Positions 42,203 to 49,912 of a stretch of DNA of 64,000 nt are shown here, piece after piece. The stretch spans positions 186,001 to 250,000 of the forward strand of contig CAVZHY010000002.1 in assembly GCA_963775235.1 (NCBI GenBank), in the 5' to 3' direction. The notes beneath the pieces are model-generated. The model saw nothing but the letters and a program-made list of their open reading frames with translations. It was not told where the DNA came from and did no database searches. How positions within the stretch are numbered: the stretch's first letter is position 1; the number at the start of each line of letters is the position of its first letter. Source of the DNA: JBBDMC01 sp963775235 (lineage in GTDB: Bacteria > Pseudomonadota > Alphaproteobacteria > Rhizobiales > Kaistiaceae). The position numbers and the translations under genes are program-made.

Positions 42203-42939
42203 TGGCCGACTCCTGTAGCGACGGCACCACCCTGTTCCCTGGACAGGTCGGCCGAGAAAGCCTGACCCTTGCGGTACTTGGAGAGAACGTCGGCGCGACG
42301 CGCCGCGTCGGCCGGCGTCATGCCGCGTGGGTAAAGAAGGTCGAGCGGGTTTTCGACGGCGGCGGCCAGGTTCTGCTGGGAGGCGCAACCGAAGTTGAAG
42401 TAATTGCGATTGTCGCTGGTGACGGTGGCCTGATCCGGCCACGGGCCACACGGTGCGGTATCGGCCCCGACACGGCTGAAGGCGACGCGAACCGGCGCAT
42501 TCCGCTCATCGGAGGCGGCATGGTAGACGCGGTAGTCGACCGCATTGGCCGGGACACCGGACTGGCGCAGCGTGTTCTCGATCTCGACCGCGGCGGCGGC
42601 GGCAACCTGCTGATCCGGCGATCCGGACGGCGCCACCACGGCGATGACTGAGGAGCCGCTGGACAGGAACCTCTGGGCAAAGCCGTTGATATTGGCCCTC
42701 ATGCCGTCGCTGAGGTGGCCTGTGTAGAGACCGACGGGAATATCCATGGTCTCCACCTTTTCCTCGACCGCGATCGGATGGTTGACCCGGTAGTCATCGG
42801 GTATCGAGCCGGTGGTCTCCAGCGGGTTGACGTCGCTGGCGGCGCATCCGCCGAGGGCAGCGGCGAGGCCGCCCGCAACGATGGCGGCCAGCAGCGGCTG
42901 ACGCATGCGGGCAGATGGTTGGGATGAGGCGGTGGTCAT
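42199..42939 (-). CDS. cpaD: Pilus assembly lipoprotein CpaD
   Basis: CpaD-family protein of 246 residues, predicted to be an outer-membrane or periplasmic partner of the CpaC secretin. The signal peptide ends in a lipobox-like LGGC near residue 31. The body carries the family pattern DYRVNHPIAVEEKVETMDIP and ends NPLDLLYPRGMTPADAARR, a CpaD hallmark. ATG42939 is used; an in-frame GTG42975 would overlap the cpaC stop (GTGA) and could also start translation, adding 12 residues. Confidence 0.9.
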   Translation of the reverse strand: MTTASSQPSARMRQPLLAAIVAGGLAAALGGCAASDVNPLETTGSIPDDYRVNHPIAVEEKVETMDIPVGLYTGHLSDGMRANINGFAQRFLSSGSSVIAVVAPSGSPDQQVAAAAAVEIENTLRQSGVPANAVDYRVYHAASDERNAPVRVAFSRVGADTAPCGPWPDQATVTSDNRNYFNFGCASQQNLAAAVENPLDLLYPRGMTPADAARRADVLSKYRKGQAFSADLSREQGGAVATGVGQ

Positions 42940-42971
42940 GACACGAGGCTCCGATTGCTGCTGGCCAACGC

Positions 42972-44537
42972 TCACTCGAAGATGAACCCGAAGCGGCCCG
43001 AGTACTGATAGGAGGCGCCAGGCGCACTGCTGCCCTTGACGCCATAGACGCGGTTGAGGTTGCCGAGGAAGATGCTCTGTGCGTCGCTGGCCGGGGCGAA
43101 GCCCTGGTCCGGCGTGGCGAGAGCAGAGCGCGGCACAGGCTTCACCAGATACGGCGTGGCGATGATCACGAGCTCGGTCTCGCCGCGCTGGAAATCGCGA
43201 CTGCGGAAGAGCGGACCGAGGAAAGGCAGCTTGCCGAGGCCGGGAAGCGCGGCGATCGACTGCCGGTCGCTGTCCTGAAGAAGGCCGCCTATCACCATGG
43301 ACCCGCCGGACGGCAGCTCAAGTGTGGTTTCGGCGCGGCGCACCTTGAGCGAGGGAATCGAGATGTCGTTCAGCTGGACGGCGCCCTCCTGCGACAGCTC
43401 GGACACCTCGGTCTTGACGCGCAGGCTGATGCGGCCCTCGGAAAGGACCACCGGCGTGAAGGCGAGCGCTACGCCGTAGGGCTTGAACTGGATGGTGACG
43501 TTGCCGTTCTGGTCGCGACCGGTGGGCACCGGAAATTCGCCGCCGGCCAGGAAGGAGGCGTTCTCGCCGGAGATGGCGGTGAGCGTCGGCTCGGCCAAGG
43601 TGTGGAAGAGGCCGGTCTGCTCCAGGGCCTTAATCGTGGCACCGAGGCTGCGCTGCGCCCACACGGAGTTACCGGTCGTCGACCCGCCGATCGAGTCGGT
43701 CGGATAGTCCTGCACCCAGTTGGCGCCCAGCGAGTTGCCGGGCGGGGCACCGGTGACGGCATACGGCAGCTTGGTCGCGGCGCTCAGCAGAATGCCCGCC
43801 ACGCTGATGTTCTGGGCGTTCCAGTCGACGCCGAGCTGCTTGACCAGGTTGCGCTGGACCTCGGCAACCTCGACCTTGATCTGGACCTGCTCTTCACCCT
43901 CGATGGTCAGCATATTGACCACGGTGGACGTCGGAGCCTGCTGGGACGTGCTGAGAGAAATGCTGACGTTGCCGGCGGTGGAGGCGGAGCTGGCGCCCGA
44001 TGAGCCGCTGGTCGAGCCAGGCTGGGCGTTGGCGCCGCCGTTGGCGAAGATATTGGCGATATCCTGCGCCTTCTGCGAATCGGCGGCGTTCTTGACGGTG
44101 CCGGTCAGGACGACGTTATCGCTGACCACCTCAACCTGGATGTCCGAATCGGGGATGAGGCGGCTGAGCATCTGCGACAGGTTGGAGGTGTCGCGTTCGA
44201 CCGAGAGGTCCAGCGTCACGATCTGCTGGCCGGCCTGATCGAAGATGATGACGTTCGACTGCCCGACCGCGACGCCGGTCACGTAGATGCGCCGCGGCGT
44301 GCGAATGACGGCATCGGCGATGACCGGGTTGGACACCAGAATGTCGCGCGCGTCGCGCGGCAGGTCGATCACCAGCGACTTGTTCAGCCCGACCTTGACG
44401 GACCGGCTGGGTTGTTGCGCATCGACCGGCACGGTCGACTGCGCGCGCGCTGGCGACAGCTCGGCTCCGAGTGCGACCAGCGCGGAAAGCGCCACTGTCG
44501 CGATCAAGGCCTTGCGCAGGAACGGCTGCAACATCAT
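42972..44537 (-). CDS. cpaC: Outer-membrane secretin CpaC/RcpA
   Basis: Secretin forming the outer-membrane pore of the Tad pilus, 521 residues. A Sec signal ends near ARAQ (residue 32). The N-terminal pilus domain has VIDLPRDARDILVSNP and the ITGVAVGQSN-like turn. A BON-like segment follows (DIQVEVVSDNVVLTGTVK), then the secretin domain with VQIKVEVAEVQRNLVKQLGV and LPFLGPLFRSRDFQRGETEL. ATG44537 is chosen for AGGGGA upstream and for the signal peptide; ATG44570 is an alternative. Confidence 0.94.
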   Translation of the reverse strand: MMLQPFLRKALIATVALSALVALGAELSPARAQSTVPVDAQQPSRSVKVGLNKSLVIDLPRDARDILVSNPVIADAVIRTPRRIYVTGVAVGQSNVIIFDQAGQQIVTLDLSVERDTSNLSQMLSRLIPDSDIQVEVVSDNVVLTGTVKNAADSQKAQDIANIFANGGANAQPGSTSGSSGASSASTAGNVSISLSTSQQAPTSTVVNMLTIEGEEQVQIKVEVAEVQRNLVKQLGVDWNAQNISVAGILLSAATKLPYAVTGAPPGNSLGANWVQDYPTDSIGGSTTGNSVWAQRSLGATIKALEQTGLFHTLAEPTLTAISGENASFLAGGEFPVPTGRDQNGNVTIQFKPYGVALAFTPVVLSEGRISLRVKTEVSELSQEGAVQLNDISIPSLKVRRAETTLELPSGGSMVIGGLLQDSDRQSIAALPGLGKLPFLGPLFRSRDFQRGETELVIIATPYLVKPVPRSALATPDQGFAPASDAQSIFLGNLNRVYGVKGSSAPGASYQYSGRFGFIFE

Positions 44538-44576
44538 GGCAATCCCCTGTTTGTCCGGCAGCCGCTCCATGAGCCT

Positions 44577-45398
44577 TTACCGGAGCCCGCTGACTTCGTG
44601 CGCGACGCCGCTTTTCACCAAGGTGACGGCGCCATTGCGCTTGGTGCCGCCGATCAGATGAACAGCGTCACCCCCCACGTCGCTCGGGCCAGCCTTGGCG
44701 TCCTCGATGCTGCGCAGGGCGAGGGTCAGCTTGTCGCTCATCTGTTCGGCGACGGTCAGAATCTCGGCTTGCTGCGGGCTCAGTTCGAGGGTCGCGGTCT
44801 GGCCGACAACGACCTTTTCGCCGTTCTGGTCCTCGATCGTTTGATCGATGGCGAGGACACGAACGTTATGAAGGACAGTCTCAGTAATGAACTTGTTGGT
44901 GGTAATGTCGGAATCTTCCGCGTGGCGGGTCATGATGACGTCGACACGGTCGTTCGGCAGGATGAAGCCGCCGGCGCTGGTTGCCGCCGAGATCTTGGTT
45001 GCGACGGCCCGCATGCCTTCCGGCAGGATCGCCGACATGAATCCCTGGTCTGAACGCACGAGCTTGGCGTCGACGATCGGCTCGCCCTGATAGAAGGACG
45101 CGCGGGCGATGGCGCCCGTGATCTGGTCGGCACCCTCGGTCGAAGACGAGCGGACGATGAACTTGTCCGAAACGCCCGTGTTCGGCCAATCCTGCCAGGT
45201 AACGAGGCCGGCATTGAGCGTTGTGCCCATCGCGATGTCTTTGCTGGCCACGAGCACCTGCTTGTTGACCGGCGGCTCATTCTGAGCGACCGGCTGATGT
45301 TGTTGCGACTGGGACGAGGTGAGATTAAGCGCCAGTACAGCAGCGATGCCGCCGGCGCCCAACGCGACACCGAAAACAATTACGCGAGAGAGTTTCAT
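44577..45398 (-). CDS. cpaB: Pilus assembly protein CpaB/RcpC
   Basis: Periplasmic membrane-anchored assembly protein of 273 residues and first gene of the cpaB-tadC operon. One N-terminal membrane helix (VIVFGVALGAGGIAAVLAL) is followed by an SAF-type domain with VLVASKDIAMGTTLNAG. The C-terminal RcpC domain has FILPNDRVDVIMTRH. AGAGG upstream supports ATG45398. A 195-base non-coding region ahead of it carries a CtrA-like box, consistent with the promoter of the whole operon. Confidence 0.93.
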   Translation of the reverse strand: MKLSRVIVFGVALGAGGIAAVLALNLTSSQSQQHQPVAQNEPPVNKQVLVASKDIAMGTTLNAGLVTWQDWPNTGVSDKFIVRSSSTEGADQITGAIARASFYQGEPIVDAKLVRSDQGFMSAILPEGMRAVATKISAATSAGGFILPNDRVDVIMTRHAEDSDITTNKFITETVLHNVRVLAIDQTIEDQNGEKVVVGQTATLELSPQQAEILTVAEQMSDKLTLALRSIEDAKAGPSDVGGDAVHLIGGTKRNGAVTLVKSGVAHEVSGLR

Positions 45399-45493
45399 GA
45401 CACGCAACCTCTACAAACAATCCATCGTCCACCTCAGGCTACTTTCACTCCGCAATCGTGTACTTATGGTTAATCAGCCATAAGTATTCGTGC

Positions 45494-45508
45494 TTAACGC
45501 GAAGTTAG
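45494..45508. promoter_or_regulatory. CtrA-like box upstream of cpaB
   Basis: TTAA (45494-45497), seven bases, TTAG (45505-45508), one base off the CtrA consensus TTAA-N7-TTAA. It is about 100 bases before the cpaB start, in the gap between cpaA and cpaB. A weaker TTAA-N7-TAAG sits at 45470-45484. The same TTAA-N7-TTAG form occurs upstream of tadD. Confidence 0.45.
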
Positions 45509-45593
45509 GTTGCCAAACCGGCCGGATTTCCGGCGGTTGAGGTAAACCAAGCGGCCACTTCATTCCTGCCCAGCCGGTGGCCACGTTAGCCGG

Positions 45594-46109
45594 CTAGCCA
45601 ACGGTCATTTTGATCCAGACGGTGTGGGGGTACGTAGCCAGAGCGGCGGCCGCCAAGGCGATGCCGTACGGTACGCCCCGCCGCGAATCATGCAGGCGCT
45701 GGACCCAGGGCTGACGAATGATGAAGACGGGCACGACACTGCGGCGGAACGCCATCAGCAGTACGGTCAGCGCACCGCCAAACAGCGAGGCCATCAGGGC
45801 GAACTCGACGGTGCTGGACAGTCCCACCCACAGGGCGATGACAGACGCGAGCTTGGCGTCGCCGCCGCCGACCCAGCCCATGGAGAAACAGAAGAACATC
45901 ACCGCCAGCACGGCCGCCCCGGCGACCCAATGCGAGGCGAAGCCAAGCAAGCCCATGTCCGTGAACGGCGCCAGCGCCACGAAGCAGGCGACCAGGGCCA
46001 GGGTCAGCCTATTGGAGATCGTCATGGTCAGAAGGTCGGAGGCCGCAGCATAGGCCATCGCGAAGGGAAACACCGCGAATACGGCATACCGAACGACGTC
46101 CATCGCCAT
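45594..46109 (-). CDS. cpaA: Prepilin peptidase CpaA/TadV
   Basis: Inner-membrane aspartic peptidase that cleaves Flp and TadE/TadF prepilins, 171 residues. Four or five hydrophobic helices are visible. The two catalytic aspartates are in AAASDLLTMTISN (Asp after helix 1) and GWVGGGDAKL (the GxGD motif). AAAGGAG just upstream fixes ATG46109. It lies 170 bases from the pilin gene and 195 bases from cpaB on the same strand, so it could be cotranscribed or have its own promoter. Confidence 0.92.
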   Translation of the reverse strand: MAMDVVRYAVFAVFPFAMAYAAASDLLTMTISNRLTLALVACFVALAPFTDMGLLGFASHWVAGAAVLAVMFFCFSMGWVGGGDAKLASVIALWVGLSSTVEFALMASLFGGALTVLLMAFRRSVVPVFIIRQPWVQRLHDSRRGVPYGIALAAAALATYPHTVWIKMTVG

Positions 46110-46279
46110 GATCCGGCTCCTTTCTGATCCTCGCCCTTTTCCTAACAATCGAGGATTAAGTTCCGCTGAACGCGATCGCTAAACGTGATTCGCGTTGCGA
46201 TTCGACCGTGCGGCGACGGCCGCGGGCGGCAGTCGCAGGAAAATGGCCAGGCGTTGCAGTTAAGAGCCGGCGAGTCCGC

Positions 46280-46447
46280 TCAGATGGTCGGTATCTTGGT
46301 CGCGATCGACTGATACGCCGTGTTCAGCTGGGTGCCGAGCGTTGTCGCGCCGATGATGATGGCGGTGCTGATGAGAATCGCGATCAGGGCATACTCGATG
46401 GCGGTGGCACCGGATTCGTCTCGACAGAAACGGGCAAGTGCGCTCAT
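46280..46447 (-). CDS. flp: Flp family type IVb pilin (second copy)
   Basis: Small pilin precursor of 55 residues. A short basic leader (LARFCRDES) leads to the Flp processing motif GATAIEYALIA, with the cleaved Gly and the Glu-Tyr pair, then a hydrophobic helix and a short tail TAYQSIATKI. GAGGGA precedes ATG46447. It is downstream of the first flp gene and separated from it by a strong hairpin. The tail differs from the other copy, so it may be a minor pilin. Confidence 0.92.
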   Translation of the reverse strand: MSALARFCRDESGATAIEYALIAILISTAIIIGATTLGTQLNTAYQSIATKIPTI

Positions 46448-46505
46448 GGTGTCATCCCTCGCCGCCAATGGATGGACCGATCAGGGTACCCGGGGTCAGG
46501 CACCA

Positions 46506-46533
46506 CGCCGCGCGGCACCCGTGCCGCGCGGCG
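46506..46533. other. Perfect 13-bp hairpin between the two flp genes
   Basis: CGCCGCGCGGCAC (46506-46518) pairs fully with GTGCCGCGCGGCG (46521-46533) across two bases. It lies 20 bases after the stop of the first flp gene on the minus strand. No T tract follows on that strand. It could protect the 3' end of the major pilin transcript or attenuate read-through into the second flp gene. Confidence 0.7.
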
Positions 46534-46553
46534 CAGGTTGGATTTGGCGTCGA

Positions 46554-46721
46554 CTAGCCGCCCATATCGGTGGCGATGGTCGAGAAGGTCTTGTTCAGCG
46601 CGGTGCCGACGGCGGTGGCACCAACGATAATCGCGACCGCGATGAGCGTGGCGATCAGGCCGTACTCAATGGCCGTCGCGCCGGACTCGTCCTTGGCAAA
46701 ACGTGCAAACAGGTGCTTCAT
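46554..46721 (-). CDS. flp: Flp family type IVb pilin (first copy, probable major pilin)
   Basis: Pilin precursor of 55 residues. The leader is KHLFARFAKDES, followed by GATAIEYGLIATLIAVAIIV, the canonical Flp processing site and helix, with the conserved Glu and Tyr. The tail LNKTFSTIATDMGG is typical of major Flp pilins. GAGGAG upstream is a strong ribosome site. It is first in order from the 394-base regulatory region and is followed by a stable hairpin, both consistent with high expression. Confidence 0.94.
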   Translation of the reverse strand: MKHLFARFAKDESGATAIEYGLIATLIAVAIIVGATAVGTALNKTFSTIATDMGG

Positions 46722-47115
46722 GGATAGACTCCTCACTTAAGTGTTGAACCTTGCTGGCTCGGATACGCGCAGCTCATGTCTCGCAGCCGTAACCAGCCGC
46801 GAAGCTAGCGCCAAAGTCCTGAAGGTTAGTTAATGCCTGAGGCGGTTATACTGCCCTAAAAATACAATTCATTAAGAATAGATCGGACCTCGTCTTTACT
46901 CTTTTGGCCAAAAATAGCCTTGCGGTTCCTGACGCACCCGTAAATTTTCCTTTTGTTTACCTCAGGTGAGAACGTTCTATTTACCACCTTTGCAGAGCCC
47001 CTGTTCGACGCCCCGAATCGGAGACCGCCCGAACCGCCCGCCGCAGCTTAAGCTTTCGTTCACCATATGAGCGCTAGGTTCGATCGAACGCAGCTCCCGA
47101 GCTGGAGGCTCCTAA
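46722..47115. other. Divergent regulatory region between flp and the secretin-N-domain gene (394 bases)
   Basis: No gene. The middle part (about 46820-46985) is clearly AT-richer than the window, as expected for promoters of the two divergent transcripts. Visible motifs are GTTAGTTAATG near 46826, CATTAAGAATAG near 46870 and a TTAA-N7-TTCA near 47049. None is a full CtrA box. TATAAC on the minus strand near 46845 could be a -10 element for flp, but no well-spaced -35 is evident. Confidence 0.5.
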
Positions 47116-47592
47116 ATGTTGCCCGTGTCTAATCCCAAACCAATTGTATGGCTGTGCGCCGCGACCCTGACGGTCGCGGTCCTGTCTGGAGCCGCCAGCG
47201 CGAAGGCAGACCCGATCTCTGTGATGGTCGACCGCGCCAAGGTGATGCGCATCTCGCGCCCGGCTGACGTGGTTATCGTCGGCAACCCGGCAATCGCCGA
47301 CGCGACGATCCAGGACAGCAAGACGCTCATCATCACCGGGCGCAGCTACGGATCGACCAACCTCATCGTCCTCGACTCGGACGGCCAGGCGATCGCAGAC
47401 GAAGTCATCACGGTGGGCGCCGCCGACGACCAGGTGGTGACGATTTATCGACGGGATTCGCGGCAGACGTACAGTTGCACCCCGAACTGCTCGCCGACGT
47501 TGGCGATCGGTGACACCTCGGGCGCCTTCGATACGGTCAACTCGCAAATCCAGGCGCACGGCTCGCTGTCGGACAACGCGGCCAACAAGTAA
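47116..47592 (+). CDS. Stand-alone pilus/secretin N-terminal domain protein
   Basis: Periplasmic protein of 158 residues. A Sec signal ends near AKA (about residue 33). The body is the domain found at the N-terminus of CpaC (PISVMVDRAKVMRISRPADV, then LIITGRSYGSTNLIVLDSDG), here without a secretin domain. It ends with a two-cysteine segment, YSCTPNCSP. ATG47116 is preceded by GGAGGCTCC. It is divergent from the pilins and upstream of the TadE-like genes. It may act as an accessory subunit to CpaC. Confidence 0.85.
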   Translation: MLPVSNPKPIVWLCAATLTVAVLSGAASAKADPISVMVDRAKVMRISRPADVVIVGNPAIADATIQDSKTLIITGRSYGSTNLIVLDSDGQAIADEVITVGAADDQVVTIYRRDSRQTYSCTPNCSPTLAIGDTSGAFDTVNSQIQAHGSLSDNAANK

Positions 47593-47634
47593 AGCCCGCC
47601 ATCGGGCCGGCCGGGATTATCGACAGGTTACCAG

Positions 47635-47660
47635 AACCGGTCGCTTTTTCGCGACCGGTT
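47635..47660. other. Perfect 10-bp hairpin between the secretin-N-domain gene and the TadE gene
   Basis: AACCGGTCGC (47635-47644), loop TTTTTC, GCGACCGGTT (47651-47660). It sits in the 150-base gap 43 bases after the upstream stop. The T run is inside the loop, not after the stem, so it is not a standard terminator. It may be a processing or attenuation structure. Confidence 0.55.
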
Positions 47661-47742
47661 GCAACCGTTCATCAATTGTTGGCTGCTACCAAGAGAATCC
47701 GGTCAGAAAAGGTTTCGACCGCGAGTGCGGGTTCTCACCGCG

Positions 47743-48312
47743 ATGGCACAGGCGAGTATACGCGTCAAAGGACTGACGGGCCGCATCGCCAAACGCTTCG
47801 GTCTTGCGCGGTTCAGGCGCGATGTAAACGGCGCGACCATGGTCGAGTTCGGACTGGTCGCTTTGCCGTTCATCGCGCTGATGCTGGCGATCCTGGAAAC
47901 GGCGTTGCTGTTTTTTGCATCGCAGACGCTGGAGACGGCGGTATCCAACACCGCGCGTCTGATCCGGACCGGGCAGGCCCAGCAGCAGGGCTTTAACGCC
48001 GACCAGTTCAAGCAAGACGTCTGCGCGCAGATCCTGTCGCTGTTCAGGTGCGACACCGGACTGTTCCTCGACGTGCGGACCTACCTGACGTTCGATACGA
48101 TCAACCTTGCCAAGCCCATCGACGATGACGGCAAGCTGAAGAAAGACTTCACCTACCAGCCGGGCCACGGCGGCGACATTGTGGTCGTGCGCGCCTTCTA
48201 CGAATGGCCAACGTTCTCGAAGCTGCTCGGCCTCAATTTCTCAAACCTTGCCGACGGCAACCATCTGATCGCGGCGACGGCCGCATTTCGCAACGAGCCC
48301 TTCCCATGGTGA
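47743..48312 (+). CDS. TadE-like pilus pseudopilin
   Basis: TadE/TadG family pseudopilin of 189 residues. The N-terminal basic leader ends in RDVNGATMVEFGLVALPFIA, with Gly-x-x-x-x-Glu at the CpaA cleavage site, then a membrane helix. The C-terminal domain has a Cys pair (QDVCAQILSLFRCDTG). No strong SD is visible before ATG47743. It overlaps the second TadE-like gene by 7 bases. Confidence 0.9.
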   Translation: MAQASIRVKGLTGRIAKRFGLARFRRDVNGATMVEFGLVALPFIALMLAILETALLFFASQTLETAVSNTARLIRTGQAQQQGFNADQFKQDVCAQILSLFRCDTGLFLDVRTYLTFDTINLAKPIDDDGKLKKDFTYQPGHGGDIVVVRAFYEWPTFSKLLGLNFSNLADGNHLIAATAAFRNEPFPW

Positions 48313-48872
48313 GCCCGGTGAAGCAGATCCGGTTCAGTTTCCGCAGGCTTGCCCGGCGTCTGCGCGCCGACAGTGCCGGCGTGGCGGCGGTCGAGTTCGC
48401 GCTGCTGCTTCCGCTGATGCTGACGCTTTATTTCGGCTCGGTCGAGTTCGGCGATGCCCTCACGATCGACCGCAAGGTGACCCATGTGACGAGTTCACTG
48501 GCGGACCTGGTCACCCAGGCGAAGACAATCAGCAACACCGACATGCAGAACATTCTGGACGCAACGGCGTCCATCATCACGCCGTACGATGATGACCTGC
48601 TGCGCATCGTGGTGAGCGGCGTGTCGATCGATCAGAATGGCACGGCGAAGGTGGCGTGGAGCGACGCCCGCAACGACACAGCGCTGGCGGTAAACTCGGT
48701 GATCACGCTGCCGGCGGCGCTCAACGATCCCAATACGTTCATCGTCACCGCCCAGGTGCACTATGCCTATACGCCGACGATCGGCTACCTGATCACCGGC
48801 ACCTTCGACCTGCACGACCAGTTCTACCTGCGGCCGCGCCTGACCAACGACGTGAAGCGCGTCTCCGGTTGA
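48306..48872 (+). CDS. TadE/TadF-like pilus pseudopilin
   Basis: Second pseudopilin, 188 residues. The leader is RLRADSAGVAAVEFALLLPL, again with Val-Glu-Phe at the processing site and a membrane helix. The periplasmic part contains LADLVTQAKTISNTDMQ and a C-terminal YTPTIGYLITGTFDLHDQFY, as in the TadG-like pseudopilins of rhizobia. The start lies inside the previous gene (7-base overlap). Its end is 2 bases from the convergent PhnD-like gene. Confidence 0.9.
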   Translation: MVSPVKQIRFSFRRLARRLRADSAGVAAVEFALLLPLMLTLYFGSVEFGDALTIDRKVTHVTSSLADLVTQAKTISNTDMQNILDATASIITPYDDDLLRIVVSGVSIDQNGTAKVAWSDARNDTALAVNSVITLPAALNDPNTFIVTAQVHYAYTPTIGYLITGTFDLHDQFYLRPRLTNDVKRVSG

Positions 48873-48874
48873 GG

Positions 48875-49885
48875 TCACGGATTGGCGGCAGGCGGAGCGG
48901 CAGCGGATGTCGAGGGCCCTGGCCCGGCGGCGGCCGACCCGGAAATCAGGTCATTGATGACGGTGTAGTCGCTGGCCGCGGCGGCGACGAAGCCCCCTCC
49001 CCCGATGCTTGAGCGATCGACCGCATCCAGCGCCTGCGGTGCGGCCGTCGCCATGTTGGTCAGTGCGTCCAGAAGCTCGCTCTTCAGGTCATCGGGGAGA
49101 TCGTTGCGGACGGCATGCGGGCCAAAGGGGATCAGCGGCGACGCCCAGATGAGCCGAATCTGATCCATCGACAAAGTACCGGCCGTCACCATTCGCGACA
49201 AAACGCCGAAATCAAAGCCGTCAGCCGCGTCGCCCGTGAGGCTGGACCAGGCAGCGGCAACGTCGGCATTGCCGGTGAGGAGGGCGTTGACGGCGGCCTC
49301 GGGGCTTTCCGTTTCGATGACGGAGGAGAAATAGCTGGCGGGATCGATCCCCTGATGGGGCAGGAAAGTCATGGGCGCCAGGCGGCCGGCGATCGAATCG
49401 GGTCCCGCCAGCGCCAGCCGGGTGCCACGGGCGTCGGCCATGGCGCTGATCGGCCCGTCGGCGCGCGCGATCAGAACCGCGTAGAACCCGCGAGCGCCAT
49501 CGAAGGCGGAGGGCATGGCCAGCGGCTCCACGCAATGGCAGACCGCGGCAGCGGTAGCGTAGCTGGTGGCGCTGTGGATGGCGTACTGAACGCGATCGGT
49601 CGCCTGGGCATCGATCAGTACGGCGTAGCTGGTGGCGGGGACCAACTCCACCGGCAGCGACAGCGACGATTGCAGGTAGGCGCGGAACGGCTCCAATCGT
49701 GCCATGTCATAGCTGGCGCCGTCGCTGGCGAGAAAGCCTATGCGCAGCGCCTTGTGGTCATCGCGCCATTCGGCGTGGAGGGGGCGGACGGCGCCGGCAA
49801 CCACCATCAGGGCGATGCCAACCAGGAGGGCCAAGCGCGGCGCGCGCGATATCGAATTGCTTCGGTTCGCTCGACCGCCTGCCAT
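48875..49885 (-). CDS. PhnD-like periplasmic binding protein
   Basis: Periplasmic protein of 336 residues in the PhnD/phosphite-phosphonate binding superfamily. The N-terminal signal is hydrophobic (LALLVGIALMVVAGA, cleavage near LHA). The core has LRIGFLASDGASYDMARLEP, YAVLIDAQATDRVQYAIH and LLTGNADVAAAWSSL. The C-terminus ends in an Ala/Pro-rich, probably disordered tail. No transporter genes lie nearby. It is adjacent to the Tad locus; PhnD-type proteins there could be sensors rather than importers. The function is inferred only from fold. Confidence 0.75.
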   Translation of the reverse strand: MAGGRANRSNSISRAPRLALLVGIALMVVAGAVRPLHAEWRDDHKALRIGFLASDGASYDMARLEPFRAYLQSSLSLPVELVPATSYAVLIDAQATDRVQYAIHSATSYATAAAVCHCVEPLAMPSAFDGARGFYAVLIARADGPISAMADARGTRLALAGPDSIAGRLAPMTFLPHQGIDPASYFSSVIETESPEAAVNALLTGNADVAAAWSSLTGDAADGFDFGVLSRMVTAGTLSMDQIRLIWASPLIPFGPHAVRNDLPDDLKSELLDALTNMATAAPQALDAVDRSSIGGGGFVAAAASDYTVINDLISGSAAAGPGPSTSAAAPPAANP

Positions 49886-49912
49886 TATTCTCAGTCCTGT
49901 CCAGATGAAGCG

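Noticed and set aside
46905..46930. Sigma-54-type promoter (TGGCC ... TTGC).
   Set aside because: The GG-to-GC spacing is 16 bases instead of the required 12.
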